63,087 bases of DNA from Tetragenococcus halophilus (GTDB lineage Bacteria > Bacillota > Bacilli > Lactobacillales > Enterococcaceae), in contig NZ_JAKEIT010000014.1 of NCBI RefSeq assembly GCF_021474685.1, positions 1 to 63,087 on the forward strand, read 5' to 3'. The translations under genes were made by a program, and so were the position numbers. The notes below the pieces were generated by a model. That model searched no databases. It worked only from the letters and a program-made list of their open reading frames with translations, and was not told where the DNA came from. Shown here in pieces: positions 24,632 to 35,281 of the stretch. Within the stretch, counting starts at the first letter, position 1. Each line of letters begins with the position of its first letter.

Positions 24632-25609
24632 ATGAATGTTGTAGATATGCACTGTGATACGATTATGAAAATTTACCAGTCACCAATAAATGAACCAGGA
24701 CATTTAAAGAAAAATAATTTTCAACTAGATATTCCGAAAATGCAACAAGGTGATTATTTATTACAAAATTTCGCCATTTTTCTTGATAAAGAAGCTGTTG
24801 ATTCACCTTATGAAGAAGCTAAGGCAATGATTGATTGTTTCTATAATGAAATGGATGAAAATACAGAAGAAATCCGTCCAGTCACTCGTTATGAGCAAAT
24901 TTTAGACAACGGCTTAAATGAACGAATGAGTGCTCTTTTAACCATGGAAGAAGGCGCGCCTATTGAAGGTAGTGTTGAAAAACTAGAAGAGTTTTACAAC
25001 TTAGGTGTGCGTATGATGACCTTAACTTGGAATTACCCAAATGAGATTGGATACCCTAATGCCGTTTTTGCTGATGGTAATGAACAACTCACTGAAAAAA
25101 CACAAAAAGGGTTGACCCATAAAGGCATTGAAATCGTTCAGCGGATGAATGAACTTGGAATGATCATTGACGTTTCCCACGGTTCAGATGCGTTGGTTAA
25201 GGATGTATTACAATACACTGATCGACCTTTTGTTGCTAGCCATTCTAATGCACGTAAAGTTCATTCCCACTATCGTAATTTGCCGGATGACCTTATTAAA
25301 AAGATAGCTGAACGCGGTGGTGTGATTGGTATCAATTTCTCCGATCACTTTTTACAAGATGCTAAAGAAAAAGGTTCTTTAATCAATGCGATTTGTCGTC
25401 ATGCTCGCCATCTTTATAATGTAGGCGGGATTGAATCCGTTGGTTTAGGTTCTGATTTTGATGGCATTCCCGTTCATCAAGACCTACCAGACGGAACAAT
25501 TTTACCCACGATTTATGATGCTTTAAGAAAATCAGACTTTTCTAGTGAACAAGTCGATCAAATTTTTAATAAAAATGTTTTACGCCTCTACCAAGATTTT
25601 CTAATTTAA
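24632..25609 (+). CDS. Membrane-dipeptidase-family (M19) dipeptidase
   Basis: Zinc dipeptidase of the renal dipeptidase family, 325 residues. The metal-binding HxD is DMHCDT at about 5-10, the bridging glutamate is in MEEGAPIEG (about 107), and further ligands are in DVSHGSD and ASHSNAR. FDGIP near the C-terminus (VGLGSDFDGIP) is another family signature. No signal peptide or lipobox is seen, so it is probably cytoplasmic and cleaves L-/D-amino-acid dipeptides. GGAGG precedes the ATG. It is monocistronic, ending in a good terminator. Confidence 0.9.
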   Translation: MNVVDMHCDTIMKIYQSPINEPGHLKKNNFQLDIPKMQQGDYLLQNFAIFLDKEAVDSPYEEAKAMIDCFYNEMDENTEEIRPVTRYEQILDNGLNERMSALLTMEEGAPIEGSVEKLEEFYNLGVRMMTLTWNYPNEIGYPNAVFADGNEQLTEKTQKGLTHKGIEIVQRMNELGMIIDVSHGSDALVKDVLQYTDRPFVASHSNARKVHSHYRNLPDDLIKKIAERGGVIGINFSDHFLQDAKEKGSLINAICRHARHLYNVGGIESVGLGSDFDGIPVHQDLPDGTILPTIYDALRKSDFSSEQVDQIFNKNVLRLYQDFLI

Positions 25610-25644
25610 AAAAGCTCATCTTAACAGAGGAATAAGTAACATCC

Positions 25645-25672
25645 AAACCGAGATAAACTTCTCGGTTTTTTT
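25645..25672 (+). terminator. Terminator of the dipeptidase gene
   Basis: AACCGAGA/TTCTCGGTT stem with a five-base loop and T7, 36 bases after the stop codon. Confidence 0.85.
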
Positions 25673-25770
25673 ATAAAAGAACGATCGGCTTGAGAATATT
25701 TTTTGGATAATGTTTTTGTCTGTTTTTTTATCCATCTCTTGCTGTTTTTGCCCATCTTAACTAAAAAGCG

Positions 25771-25930
25771 GGAAGTAAAGAACACTATGTCCGCTTCGCT
25801 CCCCTAGTACTGTTCATCACTTCGCTTGCGCTTTAATCTCAACAAGGTCTAAACGACAAATCGCTAAGTCCTTGAAGGATCTACTCTCAACTCCCCTTGG
25901 TTGTTGAGTCGTAGTGATTCACACGCAAAA
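25771..25930 (-). repeat. R1 repeat copy C (long form)
   Basis: R1 unit with an additional internal segment of about 60 bases (from TTCGCTTGCGC to GAAGGATC). On the minus strand it begins TTTTGCGTGTGAATCACTACG at the end of the ptsI terminator U-tract. Its inner stem is CTCAAC/GTTGAG, differing from the other copies at paired positions so that pairing is kept. Confidence 0.82.
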
Positions 25931-25963
25931 AAAGACCAAGACAATCAAATGTCTTGGTCTTTT
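25927..25963 (-). terminator. Terminator of ptsHI
   Basis: AAGACCAAGACA/TGTCTTGGTCTT stem followed by T7 on the minus strand, 13 bases after the ptsI stop. R1 copy C starts in the T run. Confidence 0.88.
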
Positions 25964-25975
25964 CAATCAAAGAAG

Positions 25976-27703
25976 TTAACCAGCGTATTCATTAACCAAC
26001 GCTATTACTTCATCTGCTGTATCACAATCGTTTAATGCGCGATCAGCAAGTTCTTGCATTTTTGTCGTATCTAATCTTTTCATTAAGCTACGTGTCTTCA
26101 AAATAGAAGATGAACTCATTGAAAACTCATCTAAACCAATGCCCATTAATAATGGAACCGCAGTTTGGTCACCAGCCATTTCTCCACACATACCAGCCCA
26201 CTTGCCTTCTTTGTGCGCTGAATCAACTACGTTTTTAACTAAACGTAGGATTGCAGGGTTATATGGTTGATAAAGATAAGAAACTTGTTCATTCATACGG
26301 TCTGCTGCCATTGTGTATTGAATCAAATCATTTGTTCCAATACTGAAGAAGTCAACTTCTTTAGCAAAACGATCAGCTAAAACTGCAGAAGCAGGAATTT
26401 CAATCATAATACCTACTTGAACTGAGTCAGAAACACCATAGCCTTCGTTAATTAATTTTTCACGTTCTTCATTATATATTTTCTTAGCAGCACGGAATTC
26501 TTGCAAGGTTGCTACCATTGGGAACATGATTCGCAACTCACCATATATTGAAGCACGCAATAAAGCACGTAATTGCGTACGGAACATTCCTTCACCTAGT
26601 TGTGAAAGATTAATACGCAATGCACGATAACCTAAGAATGGATTCATTTCATCAGGAAGATCCAGATAAGGAAGCTCTTTATCGCCGCCTATATCCATTG
26701 TACGTACTACAACAGGCTTGCCATCCATACCTTCTAACACTTTCTTATAAGCGTTAAATTGGTCTTCTTCTGTAGGAAAATCAGAAGAATCCATATATAA
26801 GAATTCAGTACGATACAAACCAACAGCTTCAGCGCCATTACTATGAACCCCACTTAAATCTTTTGGCGTACCGATATTTGCTGCTAAGTCAAAATGTTTG
26901 CCGTCATCAGTAACGGTTTCAGCATCTTTAAGCTTTTCCCATTCTTTCTTTTGTTCAGCAAATTTTTGACCTGCTTCTTTATATTCTGCTTTTTGGTCTT
27001 CTGTAGGATTAACAACAGCAGTTCCTTCAATACCATTTACAGCGATAATATCGCCTTCATGAGCTAAATCAGTAATTTGTTTTGACCCAACAATTGCTGG
27101 GATTTCCAAAGAACGAGCCATAATTGCAGAGTGAGATGTACGTCCTCCGACATCTGTAACAAAAGCTTTAACATATCTACGATCTAACTGTGCAGTGTCA
27201 CTAGGAGCCAAGTCATGAGCAACAATGACAACTTCTTCGTTAATCATTGAAGGATCAGGTAAAGTTGCACCTAGCAAATGAGCCAATATACGTTTTGACA
27301 CATCACGAACATCAGCTGCACGTTCTTGCATGTAGGAATTATCTTCCATTGCTTCAAACATACCGATATACATATCAGTAACATCTTTTAATGCTTGCTC
27401 AGCGTTTACATTGTTATCTGAAATATTTTGTTTGATTTGACCAGTCATTTCAGGGTCATCAACAACCATCAAATGAGCGTCAAAAACTTGTGCTTCTGAT
27501 TCCCCTAAAGTTTCAGCAGCATTATCGCGAATTTTTTGCAATTCTTTTTCGGAAGTTTTTAATGCCTCGTCAAGGCGTGTTTTTTCATGTTCAGTATCTT
27601 CGACATTCTTTTTTGAAAAAGTTAAATCTGGTTCCACTAACAGGTAGGCTTTTGCAACAGCTACTCCATCGCTTGCCGCGATTCCCTTTAGCATATCAGA
27701 CAT
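25976..27703 (-). CDS. ptsI: PTS enzyme I (phosphoenolpyruvate-protein phosphotransferase)
   Basis: Transfers phosphate from phosphoenolpyruvate to HPr, the entry step of all PTS sugar uptake. At 575 residues it is the usual length. It has an N-terminal HPr-binding domain, the active-site histidine in [13 protein letters not shown] (about 187), and a PEP-binding TIM barrel with [32 protein letters not shown] and the catalytic cysteine in AGMCGEMA (about 500). It overlaps the ptsH stop by one base (TAATG), the usual ptsHI coupling. Confidence 0.97.
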   Translation of the reverse strand: MSDMLKGIAASDGVAVAKAYLLVEPDLTFSKKNVEDTEHEKTRLDEALKTSEKELQKIRDNAAETLGESEAQVFDAHLMVVDDPEMTGQIKQNISDNNVNAEQALKDVTDMYIGMFEAMEDNSYMQERAADVRDVSKRILAHLLGATLPDPSMINEEVVIVAHDLAPSDTAQLDRRYVKAFVTDVGGRTSHSAIMARSLEIPAIVGSKQITDLAHEGDIIAVNGIEGTAVVNPTEDQKAEYKEAGQKFAEQKKEWEKLKDAETVTDDGKHFDLAANIGTPKDLSGVHSNGAEAVGLYRTEFLYMDSSDFPTEEDQFNAYKKVLEGMDGKPVVVRTMDIGGDKELPYLDLPDEMNPFLGYRALRINLSQLGEGMFRTQLRALLRASIYGELRIMFPMVATLQEFRAAKKIYNEEREKLINEGYGVSDSVQVGIMIEIPASAVLADRFAKEVDFFSIGTNDLIQYTMAADRMNEQVSYLYQPYNPAILRLVKNVVDSAHKEGKWAGMCGEMAGDQTAVPLLMGIGLDEFSMSSSSILKTRSLMKRLDTTKMQELADRALNDCDTADEVIALVNEYAG

Positions 27704-27969
27704 TATTCAGACAATCCTTCCTTTTTCATTGTTTCTACAATTGCTGCCATTGCATCTGATTCATCAGCACCATCTACTGAAATTGTAACGTCAGAACCTT
27801 GGCCTACACCTAAGGACATAACGCCCATAATAGATTTCAAGTTTACTGATTTACCTTTATACTCTAAGTTAATATCAGAGTTGAATTTGCTAGCAGTTTG
27901 TACTAATAAAGTTGCTGGACGTGCGTGAATTCCTGTCTCAGCAGTTACATTAAAATCTTTCTTTTCCAT
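27703..27969 (-). CDS. ptsH: Phosphocarrier protein HPr
   Basis: Carries phosphate from enzyme I to the sugar permeases; also the regulatory target of HPr kinase in carbon catabolite repression. The 88-residue protein starts [20 protein letters not shown], with catalytic His15 in GIHARPA and regulatory Ser46 in [17 protein letters not shown] before the ATG at 27969 supports this start; the upstream in-frame extension is untranslated leader. It is cotranscribed with ptsI. Confidence 0.97.
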   Translation of the reverse strand: MEKKDFNVTAETGIHARPATLLVQTASKFNSDINLEYKGKSVNLKSIMGVMSLGVGQGSDVTISVDGADESDAMAAIVETMKKEGLSE

Positions 27970-28129
27970 ATCGATCGATCTCCTTTGAGTTATCAAATTT
28001 TGTGAGGGTTTTCTAAAATTAAGCATAAATAAAAAAAGCAGTGAATAACCCTTTCAATTGATAAGATTACCATTTTTTTGCTGTTTAGACAACCATTTTC
28101 CACCACAAATCGAAGAATTAAGCGAAAAT

Positions 28130-28327
28130 TCAAGCTTCTTTTTCACTTGGTTCGTATCTATAGCTGATCGTCCCTTGTAAGCCTGCTTCCCCTACAAAAG
28201 ACGTTCGGTCGTTAAAAGATAGCCAAGCATTACGAAATTCTAAGAAGTCTGGTTGTTCAACTGTTAACTTATCGATCTTACCATCTTTTAATTGTTGTAA
28301 TAGTTCAACAAATGTTTCTTGTGTCAT
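28130..28327 (-). CDS. Small conserved protein of unknown function
   Basis: A 65-residue protein with an excellent AAGGAG ribosome binding site and its own position upstream of ptsH. The N-terminal half is an amphipathic helix (TQETFVELLQQLKDGKID), followed by KLTVEQPDFLEFRNAWLSF and an aromatic-rich C-terminal strand segment (GTISYRYEP). It has no signal peptide, cysteine motif or membrane segment. I believe related small proteins occur next to ptsH in enterococci, but cannot name the family. Confidence 0.6.
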   Translation of the reverse strand: MTQETFVELLQQLKDGKIDKLTVEQPDFLEFRNAWLSFNDRTSFVGEAGLQGTISYRYEPSEKEA

Positions 28328-28523
28328 TTTTTCTCTCCTTTATCTTCCTAAAAAAATTATAATAAAAAGAAAAATTTCTGCAAGCTTTACAAGAACTATT
28401 TATCAGATATTTATTTTTTAATAGTTATTTTATTCGACTTTACTCAACTTTTCAGTAAAAATTTTTCCTAATAATAAGAAGATAAAACTTTTTAAGAAAA
28501 TTTCGCTTTTCCAGTTCAAATCC
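28328..28523. other. Intergenic region between the small-protein gene and the clpE promoter
   Basis: Very A/T-rich, with no reading frame or repeat. It must contain the promoter for the 65-residue protein gene on the minus strand. I see nothing else. Confidence 0.5.
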
Positions 28524-28590
28524 TTGAAAAATATAGTAAAGATTGTATAATAGAATTTGAAAGGTCAAAGTTGGTCAATGTTTTTTGACT
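28524..28590 (+). promoter_or_regulatory. clpE promoter with CtsR operator
   Basis: TTGAAA (28524-28529) and TATAAT (28546-28551) are 16 bp apart. Directly downstream GGTCAAA-GTT-GGTCAAT (28563-28579) matches the CtsR heptad repeat (RGTCAAA, three bases, RGTCAAA) with one mismatch. An inverted heptad TTTGACT lies at 28584-28590. This predicts heat-shock control of clpE by CtsR; the ctsR gene is not in the window. Confidence 0.82.
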
Positions 28591-28651
28591 TTTTCCTTTA
28601 CCTTTTATAAAGATAAAAGAACTTGAACATAAAGAAAGGTTGTGAGATTTG

Positions 28652-30895
28652 ATGCTTTGTCAAAACTGTGGAAAAAATGAAGCAACCATTCATTTATATG
28701 CAAATGTAGGTGGACAAAGACGACAAATCGACTTTTGTCAAAATTGTTATCAAAAATTAAAAAATCAACAAGAAAACCCAATGGGAGGCATGCAAGGTAT
28801 GCAACAAGATCCATTTGGCTTTGGGAATTTAGATGATTTCTTCCGTCAAATGTCTCAAATGCAAGGTGGTAATTCCTATTACTCACAAACACCTCCAACA
28901 CAAGCTGGTGGTGGAAATAACGGAAATGGCGGTCAATCCTCGAACAATTCCGGTTTATCTGGTCTTTTAGGTGAATATGGAATTAATATCACCCAACAAG
29001 CCAAAGAGGGTCAAATCGACCCAGTTGTGGGGCGTGATGATGAAATTAAACGCGTCATCGAAATTTTAAACCGTCGTACAAAAAATAATCCAGTTTTAAT
29101 TGGTGAGGCTGGTGTCGGTAAAACAGCTGTCGTTGAAGGTTTAGCACAAAAAATTGTCGATGGCGATGTACCACAAAAATTGATGGACAAACAAGTAGTA
29201 CGACTTGATGTAGCTTCTCTTGTGCAAGGAACTGGTATTCGTGGACAATTTGAAGAAAGAATGCAACAGTTGATCAGCGAAATCAGAGAAGCGGAAAATA
29301 TCATCCTGTTTATTGATGAAGTCCATGAAATTGTAGGTGCTGGTACAGCTGGTGACGGTAGTATGGATGCTGGCAATATCTTAAAACCAGCATTAGCGCG
29401 TGGCGATCTGCAAATGGTAGGCGCAACAACTTTAAATGAGTTTCGTACCATTGAAAAAGACGCTGCGTTAGAACGTCGTATGCAATCAGTGCGCGTAGAT
29501 GAACCAACAATCGAAGAAACAGTTTCGATTTTAAAAGGTTTACAACCACGCTATGAAGATTATCATCACGTAAAATATACGGATGAAGCGATCCAAGCAG
29601 CAGCTGATTTATCAAATCGTTATATTCAAGATCGTTTCTTACCTGATAAGGCAATCGACTTGTTGGATGAGTCAGGTTCTAGAGAAAACTTGACGATTCA
29701 ATACGTTGATCCAAAAACGATCGATAAAAAATTAGAAGATGCGCAAAAAGAAAAAAGCCAAGCTTCCAAAGAAGAAGATTACGAAAAAGCTGCTTACTAC
29801 AGAGATCAAATCAATAAACTTGAAAAAATGAAAGAAAAACAAGTAAATGATGAACAAATGCCGGTAATCACTGAAAAAACAATGGAACAAATTGTCGAAC
29901 AACAAACAGGTATCCCGGTAGGTGAATTAAAAGAAAAAGAACAAAATCAATTACGTAGCTTAAGTGACGACTTGAAAAAACAAGTTATTGGTCAAAATGA
30001 AGCGATCGATAAAGTTTCTAAAGCTATTCGACGCAATCGAGTAGGATTAGGAAAACAAAATCGTCCAATTGGTTCCTTCTTATTTGTAGGACCTACAGGT
30101 GTCGGTAAGACAGAACTTGCTAGACAATTGTCTTATGAATTATTCGGTTCTATTGATTCGATGATTCGCTTTGATATGTCTGAATATATGGAAAAACACA
30201 GTATATCCAAACTAATCGGTTCACCGCCAGGTTATGTTGGTTATGAAGAAGCTGGTCAATTGACCGAAAAAGTTCGACGTAACCCATACAGCTTGATCTT
30301 ATTAGATGAAGTGGAAAAAGCACATCCTGATGTATTGCATATGTTCTTGCAAATACTTGAAGATGGACGCTTAACTGATGCTCAAGGACGTACGGTAAGC
30401 TTTAAAGATACGCTCATTATCATGACAAGTAACGCTGGTACAGGTAATGTTGAGGCCAATGTTGGTTTCGGTCCTGCCCGTGAAGGTGTAACAAATTCAG
30501 TAATGAGTCATCTAAAAGACTTCTTCAACCCTGAATTCTTAAACCGTTTTGACGGCATTGTAGAATTTAAAGAATTGAGCAAGGAAAACTTGATGAAAAT
30601 CGTTTCTCTAATGCTTGATGATGTTAACAACATGCTTTCCTATCAAAAAATTCATATTGATGTCTCACAAGATGTAAAAGAGAAATTGGTTGAATTAGGT
30701 TACGATCCAGCAATGGGCGCACGTCCACTACGTCGTACAATTCAAGAACAAATTGAAGACGGCATCGCTGAATACTATCTTGATAATCCAGGAAGTTCAG
30801 AACTCAAAGCAGTTCTTGACGACAATGGAGAAATTAAAATTGAAGCAGCAGAAAGTGTCTATGTAGAAAATAAACAAGAAGATGAAAATAAATAA
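28652..30895 (+). CDS. clpE: ATP-dependent Clp protease ATP-binding subunit ClpE
   Basis: HSP100 unfoldase that feeds ClpP and disaggregates proteins under stress. The N-terminal ClpE-type zinc finger has two CQNC pairs (about residues 3-6 and 29-32), followed by a Gly/Asn/Gln-rich linker. The first AAA+ domain carries GEAGVGKTA; a UVR-type coiled segment ([15 protein letters not shown]) lies between the modules; the second AAA+ domain carries GPTGVGKTE and the ClpP-loop region. The ATG at 28652 gives [13 protein letters not shown]; an in-frame TTG directly before it is the alternative. It is controlled by the upstream CtsR box and followed by a strong terminator. Confidence 0.96.
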   Translation: MLCQNCGKNEATIHLYANVGGQRRQIDFCQNCYQKLKNQQENPMGGMQGMQQDPFGFGNLDDFFRQMSQMQGGNSYYSQTPPTQAGGGNNGNGGQSSNNSGLSGLLGEYGINITQQAKEGQIDPVVGRDDEIKRVIEILNRRTKNNPVLIGEAGVGKTAVVEGLAQKIVDGDVPQKLMDKQVVRLDVASLVQGTGIRGQFEERMQQLISEIREAENIILFIDEVHEIVGAGTAGDGSMDAGNILKPALARGDLQMVGATTLNEFRTIEKDAALERRMQSVRVDEPTIEETVSILKGLQPRYEDYHHVKYTDEAIQAAADLSNRYIQDRFLPDKAIDLLDESGSRENLTIQYVDPKTIDKKLEDAQKEKSQASKEEDYEKAAYYRDQINKLEKMKEKQVNDEQMPVITEKTMEQIVEQQTGIPVGELKEKEQNQLRSLSDDLKKQVIGQNEAIDKVSKAIRRNRVGLGKQNRPIGSFLFVGPTGVGKTELARQLSYELFGSIDSMIRFDMSEYMEKHSISKLIGSPPGYVGYEEAGQLTEKVRRNPYSLILLDEVEKAHPDVLHMFLQILEDGRLTDAQGRTVSFKDTLIIMTSNAGTGNVEANVGFGPAREGVTNSVMSHLKDFFNPEFLNRFDGIVEFKELSKENLMKIVSLMLDDVNNMLSYQKIHIDVSQDVKEKLVELGYDPAMGARPLRRTIQEQIEDGIAEYYLDNPGSSELKAVLDDNGEIKIEAAESVYVENKQEDENK

Positions 30896-30913
30896 ATATA
30901 AGTCCACTGTTTT

Positions 30914-30952
30914 ACTGGAAAAGTACATTAACTGTACTTTTCCAGTTTTTTT
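30914..30952 (+). terminator. Terminator of clpE
   Basis: Perfect 14-bp stem ACTGGAAAAGTACA/TGTACTTTTCCAGT with a five-base loop and a T7 run, 18 bases after the stop. Confidence 0.9.
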
Positions 30953-31039
30953 AATACCTTATACTTTATCTTTTTTTTAATTAAAAATATAATAGATACA
31001 AAGGGAAATTTAGTTTTAGAAACTGTGAGGTGAAACAAT

Positions 31040-31357
31040 ATGAAGCTAGTAAATGTTACAAATAGTCATTCAAGACTTGTCAAGCAACAGTTAGAACATA
31101 CAGATGCGGTGTTGGTAAAAGTCTACACTGCTGGAGATATTTCGATTGTATACACTGAGGCTCCTACACATAATGAACTTTTATTAATAAACAAAAAAAG
31201 AGCCATCCGTTCCGAAGAAATCAACGAAATCAGGGAACATTTCTTAAAAAAACTTTCTCCAGATTCCTATAATGAAGAAGACATCACAGAAGTTGATAAT
31301 GACGATGATGCCATTGTTGAGATCTCTATTCCAAAAGTAATAAGTGAAACTTCCTAG
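31040..31357 (+). CDS. DUF1827 family protein
   Basis: A 105-residue protein of unknown function found in streptococci and enterococci, commonly next to clpE. The core MKLVNVTNSHSRLVKQQLEHTD, VLVKVYTAGDISIVYTEA and the later IRSEEINEIREHFL fit DUF1827; the C-terminal tail is very acidic (EEDITEVDNDDDA). GAGGTG precedes the ATG. It is separated from clpE by a terminator, so it has its own promoter in the A/T-rich gap. Confidence 0.82.
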   Translation: MKLVNVTNSHSRLVKQQLEHTDAVLVKVYTAGDISIVYTEAPTHNELLLINKKRAIRSEEINEIREHFLKKLSPDSYNEEDITEVDNDDDAIVEISIPKVISETS

Positions 31358-31368
31358 TTTTTACATTA

Positions 31369-31425
31369 AAAAACAGCTTAAAAAGTACTGTCTTTCTCGT
31401 AAACTGTGCTTTTTAAGCTGTTTTT
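31369..31425. terminator. Bidirectional terminator between the DUF1827 gene and prfC
   Basis: A 17-bp stem AAAAACAGCTTAAAAAG/CTTTTTAAGCTGTTTTT with a 23-base loop. It lies between convergent genes and ends in a T run on both strands. Confidence 0.82.
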
Positions 31426-31430
31426 GTATT

Positions 31431-33011
31431 TTATAATAAACTCTTCAATTCAACATCGGGATACTTGTCTTTAAACCAACGCATAGCAAATTCATTTTCA
31501 AATAAAAATAACGGTTGACCAAAACGATCTTTGGCTAAAATATTGCGGCTGGAATGCATCTTTTCATCTAAATCTTTTGGATCGATCCAGCGAGCAATCT
31601 TATGCCCCAACGGCTTCATAATCACTTCAGAATTATATTCATTTCTCATACGATATTGGAAAACTTCAAATTGTAATTGCCCAACAGCACCGATAATAAA
31701 ATCATCAGTCATATAGGTTTGATACATTTGGATCGCCCCTTCTTGAACTAGCTGGCGTATGCCTTTATAAAATGACTTTTGTTTCATTACATTTTTAGCG
31801 TTTACCTGCATAAATAATTCTGGGGTAAAAACGGGTAAGTCTTCATAAGCCACTTTGAGTTTTCCTTCATAAAGAGTATCTCCTACTTGATAAGTACCAG
31901 TATCATAAATACCTATGATATCACCAGCTACTGCTTCTTGAATATTTTCACGCGCATCGGCCATAAATTGGGTGACATTGCTTAATTTTGTTTTCTTGCC
32001 CGTTCGCTCTAAGGTAACATCCATTCCACGAGTAAAAGTTCCTGAACAAATACGTAAAAAGGCAATGCGGTCGCGATGAGCAGGATTCATATTTGCCTGG
32101 ATTTTAAATACAAATCCGGAAAAATCTTCTTCGTAAGGATCTACTTTTTCTTCTTCTTTAGTTTTATGGGCATGAGGTTTAGGTGCATATTCTAAAAAGG
32201 CTTCTAAGAAAGTTTGCACACCAAAGTTAGTCAACGCAGAACCGAAAAATACGGGCGTTTGCTCGCCTTGGTCCACTTTTTCTAAATCAAAGTCATCGCC
32301 AGCTTCTTGTAGCAATTCAACATTTTCGAGTGCTTGTTGATAAACGCTATTTTGTTTTAGTGGATGTTCAGTAGCAATATCTCCATTGTCATCTAATGAA
32401 AGGAAACGCTGACCATCATAATTTTTTGGATGAGATAATTCTACGCGTTGATTATGAATGTCATAAATCCCTTCTAATCCTCTTCCCATTCCAATAGGCC
32501 AATTCATAGGATAAGATTCAATATCAAGTAAATCTTCTAGTTCTTCTAATAATTCTAGTGGTTCACGACCATCGCGATCCATTTTATTAATAAAAGTGAA
32601 GATCGGGATTCCTCTTTGTTTTACAACTTTAAAAAGTTTTTTCGTCTGTGCTTCAATTCCCTTGGCACTGTCGATCACCATGACCGCGCTATCAACAGCC
32701 ATCAATGTACGATAAGTATCTTCAGAAAAGTCTTCGTGTCCTGGCGTATCTAAGATATTTACACGTTTTCCTTCATAGTCAAATTGCATTACCGAACTGG
32801 TTACTGAAATCCCACGTTGTTTTTCAATGTCCATCCAATCGGATTTCGCATAATTTCCTGTTTTTTTCCCTTTAACCGTACCTGCTTGACGAATCGCACC
32901 ACCAAAAAGCAAAAGTTGCTCAGTAATGGTCGTCTTACCTGCGTCCGGGTGAGAAATAATCGCAAAGGTGCGTCTAGAATCGACTTCTTTTTTTAATTCT
33001 TGTTTATCCAT
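31431..33011 (-). CDS. prfC: Peptide chain release factor 3
   Basis: GTPase that recycles RF1/RF2 after termination. The 526-residue protein has G1 SHPDAGKTT (about 20-28), the switch II motif [16 protein letters not shown]4 NKMDRD, and a C-terminal EF-G-like region with GVLQF-equivalent [12 protein letters not shown]. Its length matches the family. It is monocistronic; the downstream stem-loop is shared with the convergent DUF1827 gene. Confidence 0.96.
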   Translation of the reverse strand: MDKQELKKEVDSRRTFAIISHPDAGKTTITEQLLLFGGAIRQAGTVKGKKTGNYAKSDWMDIEKQRGISVTSSVMQFDYEGKRVNILDTPGHEDFSEDTYRTLMAVDSAVMVIDSAKGIEAQTKKLFKVVKQRGIPIFTFINKMDRDGREPLELLEELEDLLDIESYPMNWPIGMGRGLEGIYDIHNQRVELSHPKNYDGQRFLSLDDNGDIATEHPLKQNSVYQQALENVELLQEAGDDFDLEKVDQGEQTPVFFGSALTNFGVQTFLEAFLEYAPKPHAHKTKEEEKVDPYEEDFSGFVFKIQANMNPAHRDRIAFLRICSGTFTRGMDVTLERTGKKTKLSNVTQFMADARENIQEAVAGDIIGIYDTGTYQVGDTLYEGKLKVAYEDLPVFTPELFMQVNAKNVMKQKSFYKGIRQLVQEGAIQMYQTYMTDDFIIGAVGQLQFEVFQYRMRNEYNSEVIMKPLGHKIARWIDPKDLDEKMHSSRNILAKDRFGQPLFLFENEFAMRWFKDKYPDVELKSLL

Positions 33012-33159
33012 TTCTTATACTGCAAGACTGCTATTCTCACAGTCTCTCCTTTCGTTTCAGACTTACTTATCAATAATTTTTTATGTATGAACTTGACCAG
33101 TATATCATTTCAGAAACTAAAAATAAATAAAAATAGCCAGCGCTCCTATTGAGATAAAA

Positions 33160-33186
33160 AAAGCAGGACCTTTTAAGATCCTACCT
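33160..33186 (-). terminator. Terminator of the CNNM/CorC-type gene
   Basis: On the minus strand AGGATCTTAAAAGGTCCTGC is followed by TTTTTTTATC, a short imperfect stem with a good T run directly after the stop codon. Confidence 0.6.
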
Positions 33187-33189
33187 CTT

Positions 33190-34569
33190 TTATCGTCTAG
33201 GCTCATCATCTGCAAATTCCTTATGGAAAAAGCGCCGGTCTTCTTCAGGTTCTACCTCATCTTTTTTTGTTGGATCATGAAAGATGACGCGAATCTTTAA
33301 AACACGTGGTCCAACAGTTTGTTCTGATACCAAGGTTAAATTATCCACTTCAAAAGTTAATTTTTCACCTTCTTCAGGAATTTCTCCTAAAGCTGTAATC
33401 AAATAACCTGCCATGGTATCTACATCAGACATATGAAGATTGGTATCAAAGGCTTCATTGAATTCTTCAATCAGCATACCGCCTTGAATAATGTATTCAG
33501 ATTCCGAAACTTTCTTATAAAGCGTTTCGACTTCATCTGACTCATCGTCAATTTCGCCTACAATTTCTTCTAGCAAGTCTTCTAGTGTTACGATACCAAC
33601 TACACCGCCGTATTCATCCAATAAAACTGCCATTTGGCTCTGTGTCTTTTTCATTTCATATAATAAATCATCAATAAAAATCGTCTCTGGAACAAATAAA
33701 GGTTCTTGTAATAAAGTAGGTAAATCAATATTAGCAAAACCTTGTTTATATGCTCCCTTTAATAAATTTTTTGTGTGTAAAATGCCAATAACTTTATCTT
33801 TTTCTTCATCAAAAATCGGAATTCGGGAATAATTTTGCTTTAAGATATCTTCGATGATTTCACCTACATTGTCATTAATATCAACCATGTAAGCATCCGT
33901 ACGAGGTACCATCACTTCCCGTGCTACTTTAGTATCTAATGAAAAAACACCTTGAAGCATAGATAACTCTTCATCTTCAAAGACACCTTCAGTTTCCATC
34001 ATATAACGCATCTCATCACGCGTCATTTTACTGTCCTCGTCATCAAATTCCATTGGGGTTATTCGTGCGAGTAGATTTGTCGATGCTGATAGCAACCATA
34101 CAAATGGTTTTGCAATATTTCCGATAACACGAATAATACCAGAAGCAAATTTTGCTACCTCTTCGGTCTTACTCATAGCGATACGTTTTGGATATAACTC
34201 ACCAAACACAATCGAAATATAGGTTAAAAGCATAACCATAATGATATGTGCAATACTTGTTGCAGCAGCTCCTCCACCTAAATAAGGAGAAAGACGTTGT
34301 GCTAATTGTGAAGCTAGCGACGCACCAGATAAAATATTAACTAATGTGATTCCAACTTGAATAGTCGATAAAAAATTCGTTGAGTCTTTTAACGTGCGTA
34401 AAAGTTTCTGAGATTTTTTATCTCCTTCTTCGGCTTGTCGTTCGATCCGACTTTTGTTGATCGAAACCACAGCAATTTCTGATGCTGCTAAAAAAGCATT
34501 CACTATTGTTAAAACAAGTAATAACAACAGCTGGGCTATCAGCGACTGACTCCCGGGGTCAGCATTCAT
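33190..34569 (-). CDS. CNNM/CorC-family membrane protein (hemolysin-like, DUF21-CBS-CorC)
   Basis: A 459-residue protein with three to four N-terminal membrane helices forming the DUF21/CNNM domain (about 8-170, with VNAFLAASEIAVVSINKSRIE), a pair of CBS domains (about 215-340, EVMVPRTDAYMV and LLDEYGGVVGIVTLEDLLEEIVGEI), and a C-terminal CorC/HlyC domain. This architecture belongs to magnesium or divalent cation transporters; hemolysin is a legacy name. A terminator-like hairpin with T8 lies in its leader at 34603-34627 and might attenuate expression. AAGGAG precedes the ATG by 11 bases. Confidence 0.88.
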   Translation of the reverse strand: MNADPGSQSLIAQLLLLLVLTIVNAFLAASEIAVVSINKSRIERQAEEGDKKSQKLLRTLKDSTNFLSTIQVGITLVNILSGASLASQLAQRLSPYLGGGAAATSIAHIIMVMLLTYISIVFGELYPKRIAMSKTEEVAKFASGIIRVIGNIAKPFVWLLSASTNLLARITPMEFDDEDSKMTRDEMRYMMETEGVFEDEELSMLQGVFSLDTKVAREVMVPRTDAYMVDINDNVGEIIEDILKQNYSRIPIFDEEKDKVIGILHTKNLLKGAYKQGFANIDLPTLLQEPLFVPETIFIDDLLYEMKKTQSQMAVLLDEYGGVVGIVTLEDLLEEIVGEIDDESDEVETLYKKVSESEYIIQGGMLIEEFNEAFDTNLHMSDVDTMAGYLITALGEIPEEGEKLTFEVDNLTLVSEQTVGPRVLKIRVIFHDPTKKDEVEPEEDRRFFHKEFADDEPRR

Positions 34570-34602
34570 AGTTGCATTCGCTCCTTAGATTTTCAATTTT
34601 TA

Positions 34603-34627
34603 TAAAAAAAACGTGGTTTTCAACCAC
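34603..34627 (-). promoter_or_regulatory. Terminator-like hairpin in the leader of the CNNM/CorC-type gene
   Basis: On the minus strand GTGGTT-GAA-AACCAC is followed by C-G and T8, about 35-60 bases before the CNNM/CorC start. Nothing else is transcribed into it from this strand, because the neighbour at 34764 is divergent. It therefore looks like an attenuator. A second GTGGT just upstream could compete for the same AACCAC. Confidence 0.4.
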
Positions 34628-34763
34628 AATAAAATGCTACCACAAAGCTTTTTTCATTTCAATGAAAACCGATTCACATTACAAAAATATTTATCTTTTG
34701 TTTTCGGAATTTTTAACTAGCCAATTTTTCAGCAAAAAGATATAATTTTATCGAGGTGGTAAA

Positions 34764-35201
34764 ATGCGCGTAATTCATACAAAAGATACACAAAGTAGTA
34801 GCTATGCTGATGCATTAGCTATTAGAAAAGAAGTTTTTATAAAGGAACAACAAGTTCCTGTCGAAAGAGAAATTGATGAAAACGAACAACAAGCAATTCA
34901 CTTTGTTTTATATAATGATCAAAGTGAACCCCTAGCCACTGTTCGTTTACTTCCTTCTGATAATAATACTATCAAAGTACAACGTATGGCTGTTGTGAAA
35001 AAAGCTAGAAAACATCATTATGGAAAAGTTATTATGCAAGAAGCAGAAAACTATGCAAGTAATCATGATTATCAAAAAATGACTTTAGGCGCACAAATCA
35101 GTGCGCAAAACTTTTATCGAAATTTAGGCTATCAAGAAGAAGGAGACATCTTTTGGGATGCAGGTATGGAGCATATTACAATGACAAAAAATTTATTTTA
35201 A
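34764..35201 (+). CDS. GNAT-family N-acetyltransferase (YjcF-like)
   Basis: A 145-residue GCN5-type acetyltransferase. The N-terminal ALAIRKEVFIKEQQVPVEREID block is typical of the YjcF/ElaA subgroup. Motif A lies around VQRMAVVKKARKHHYGKVIMQEAENYA, where the usual R/QxxGxG acetyl-CoA loop appears as KARKHHYGK, partly degenerate. The substrate is unknown. GAGGTGG precedes the ATG. It is divergent from the CNNM/CorC gene. Confidence 0.82.
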   Translation: MRVIHTKDTQSSSYADALAIRKEVFIKEQQVPVEREIDENEQQAIHFVLYNDQSEPLATVRLLPSDNNTIKVQRMAVVKKARKHHYGKVIMQEAENYASNHDYQKMTLGAQISAQNFYRNLGYQEEGDIFWDAGMEHITMTKNLF

Positions 35202-35281
35202 AAAAATAAAACAAGTATTATAATTGCTTCTTACTGATTTATAGCTGTGATACCAGATAAATAATTATAAAACTTACAAGA

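Noticed and set aside
29011-29654. Minus-strand open frames inside clpE
   Set aside because: Antisense shadows of conserved AAA+ coding sequence; composition (Ser/Pro-rich) is typical of shadow frames.
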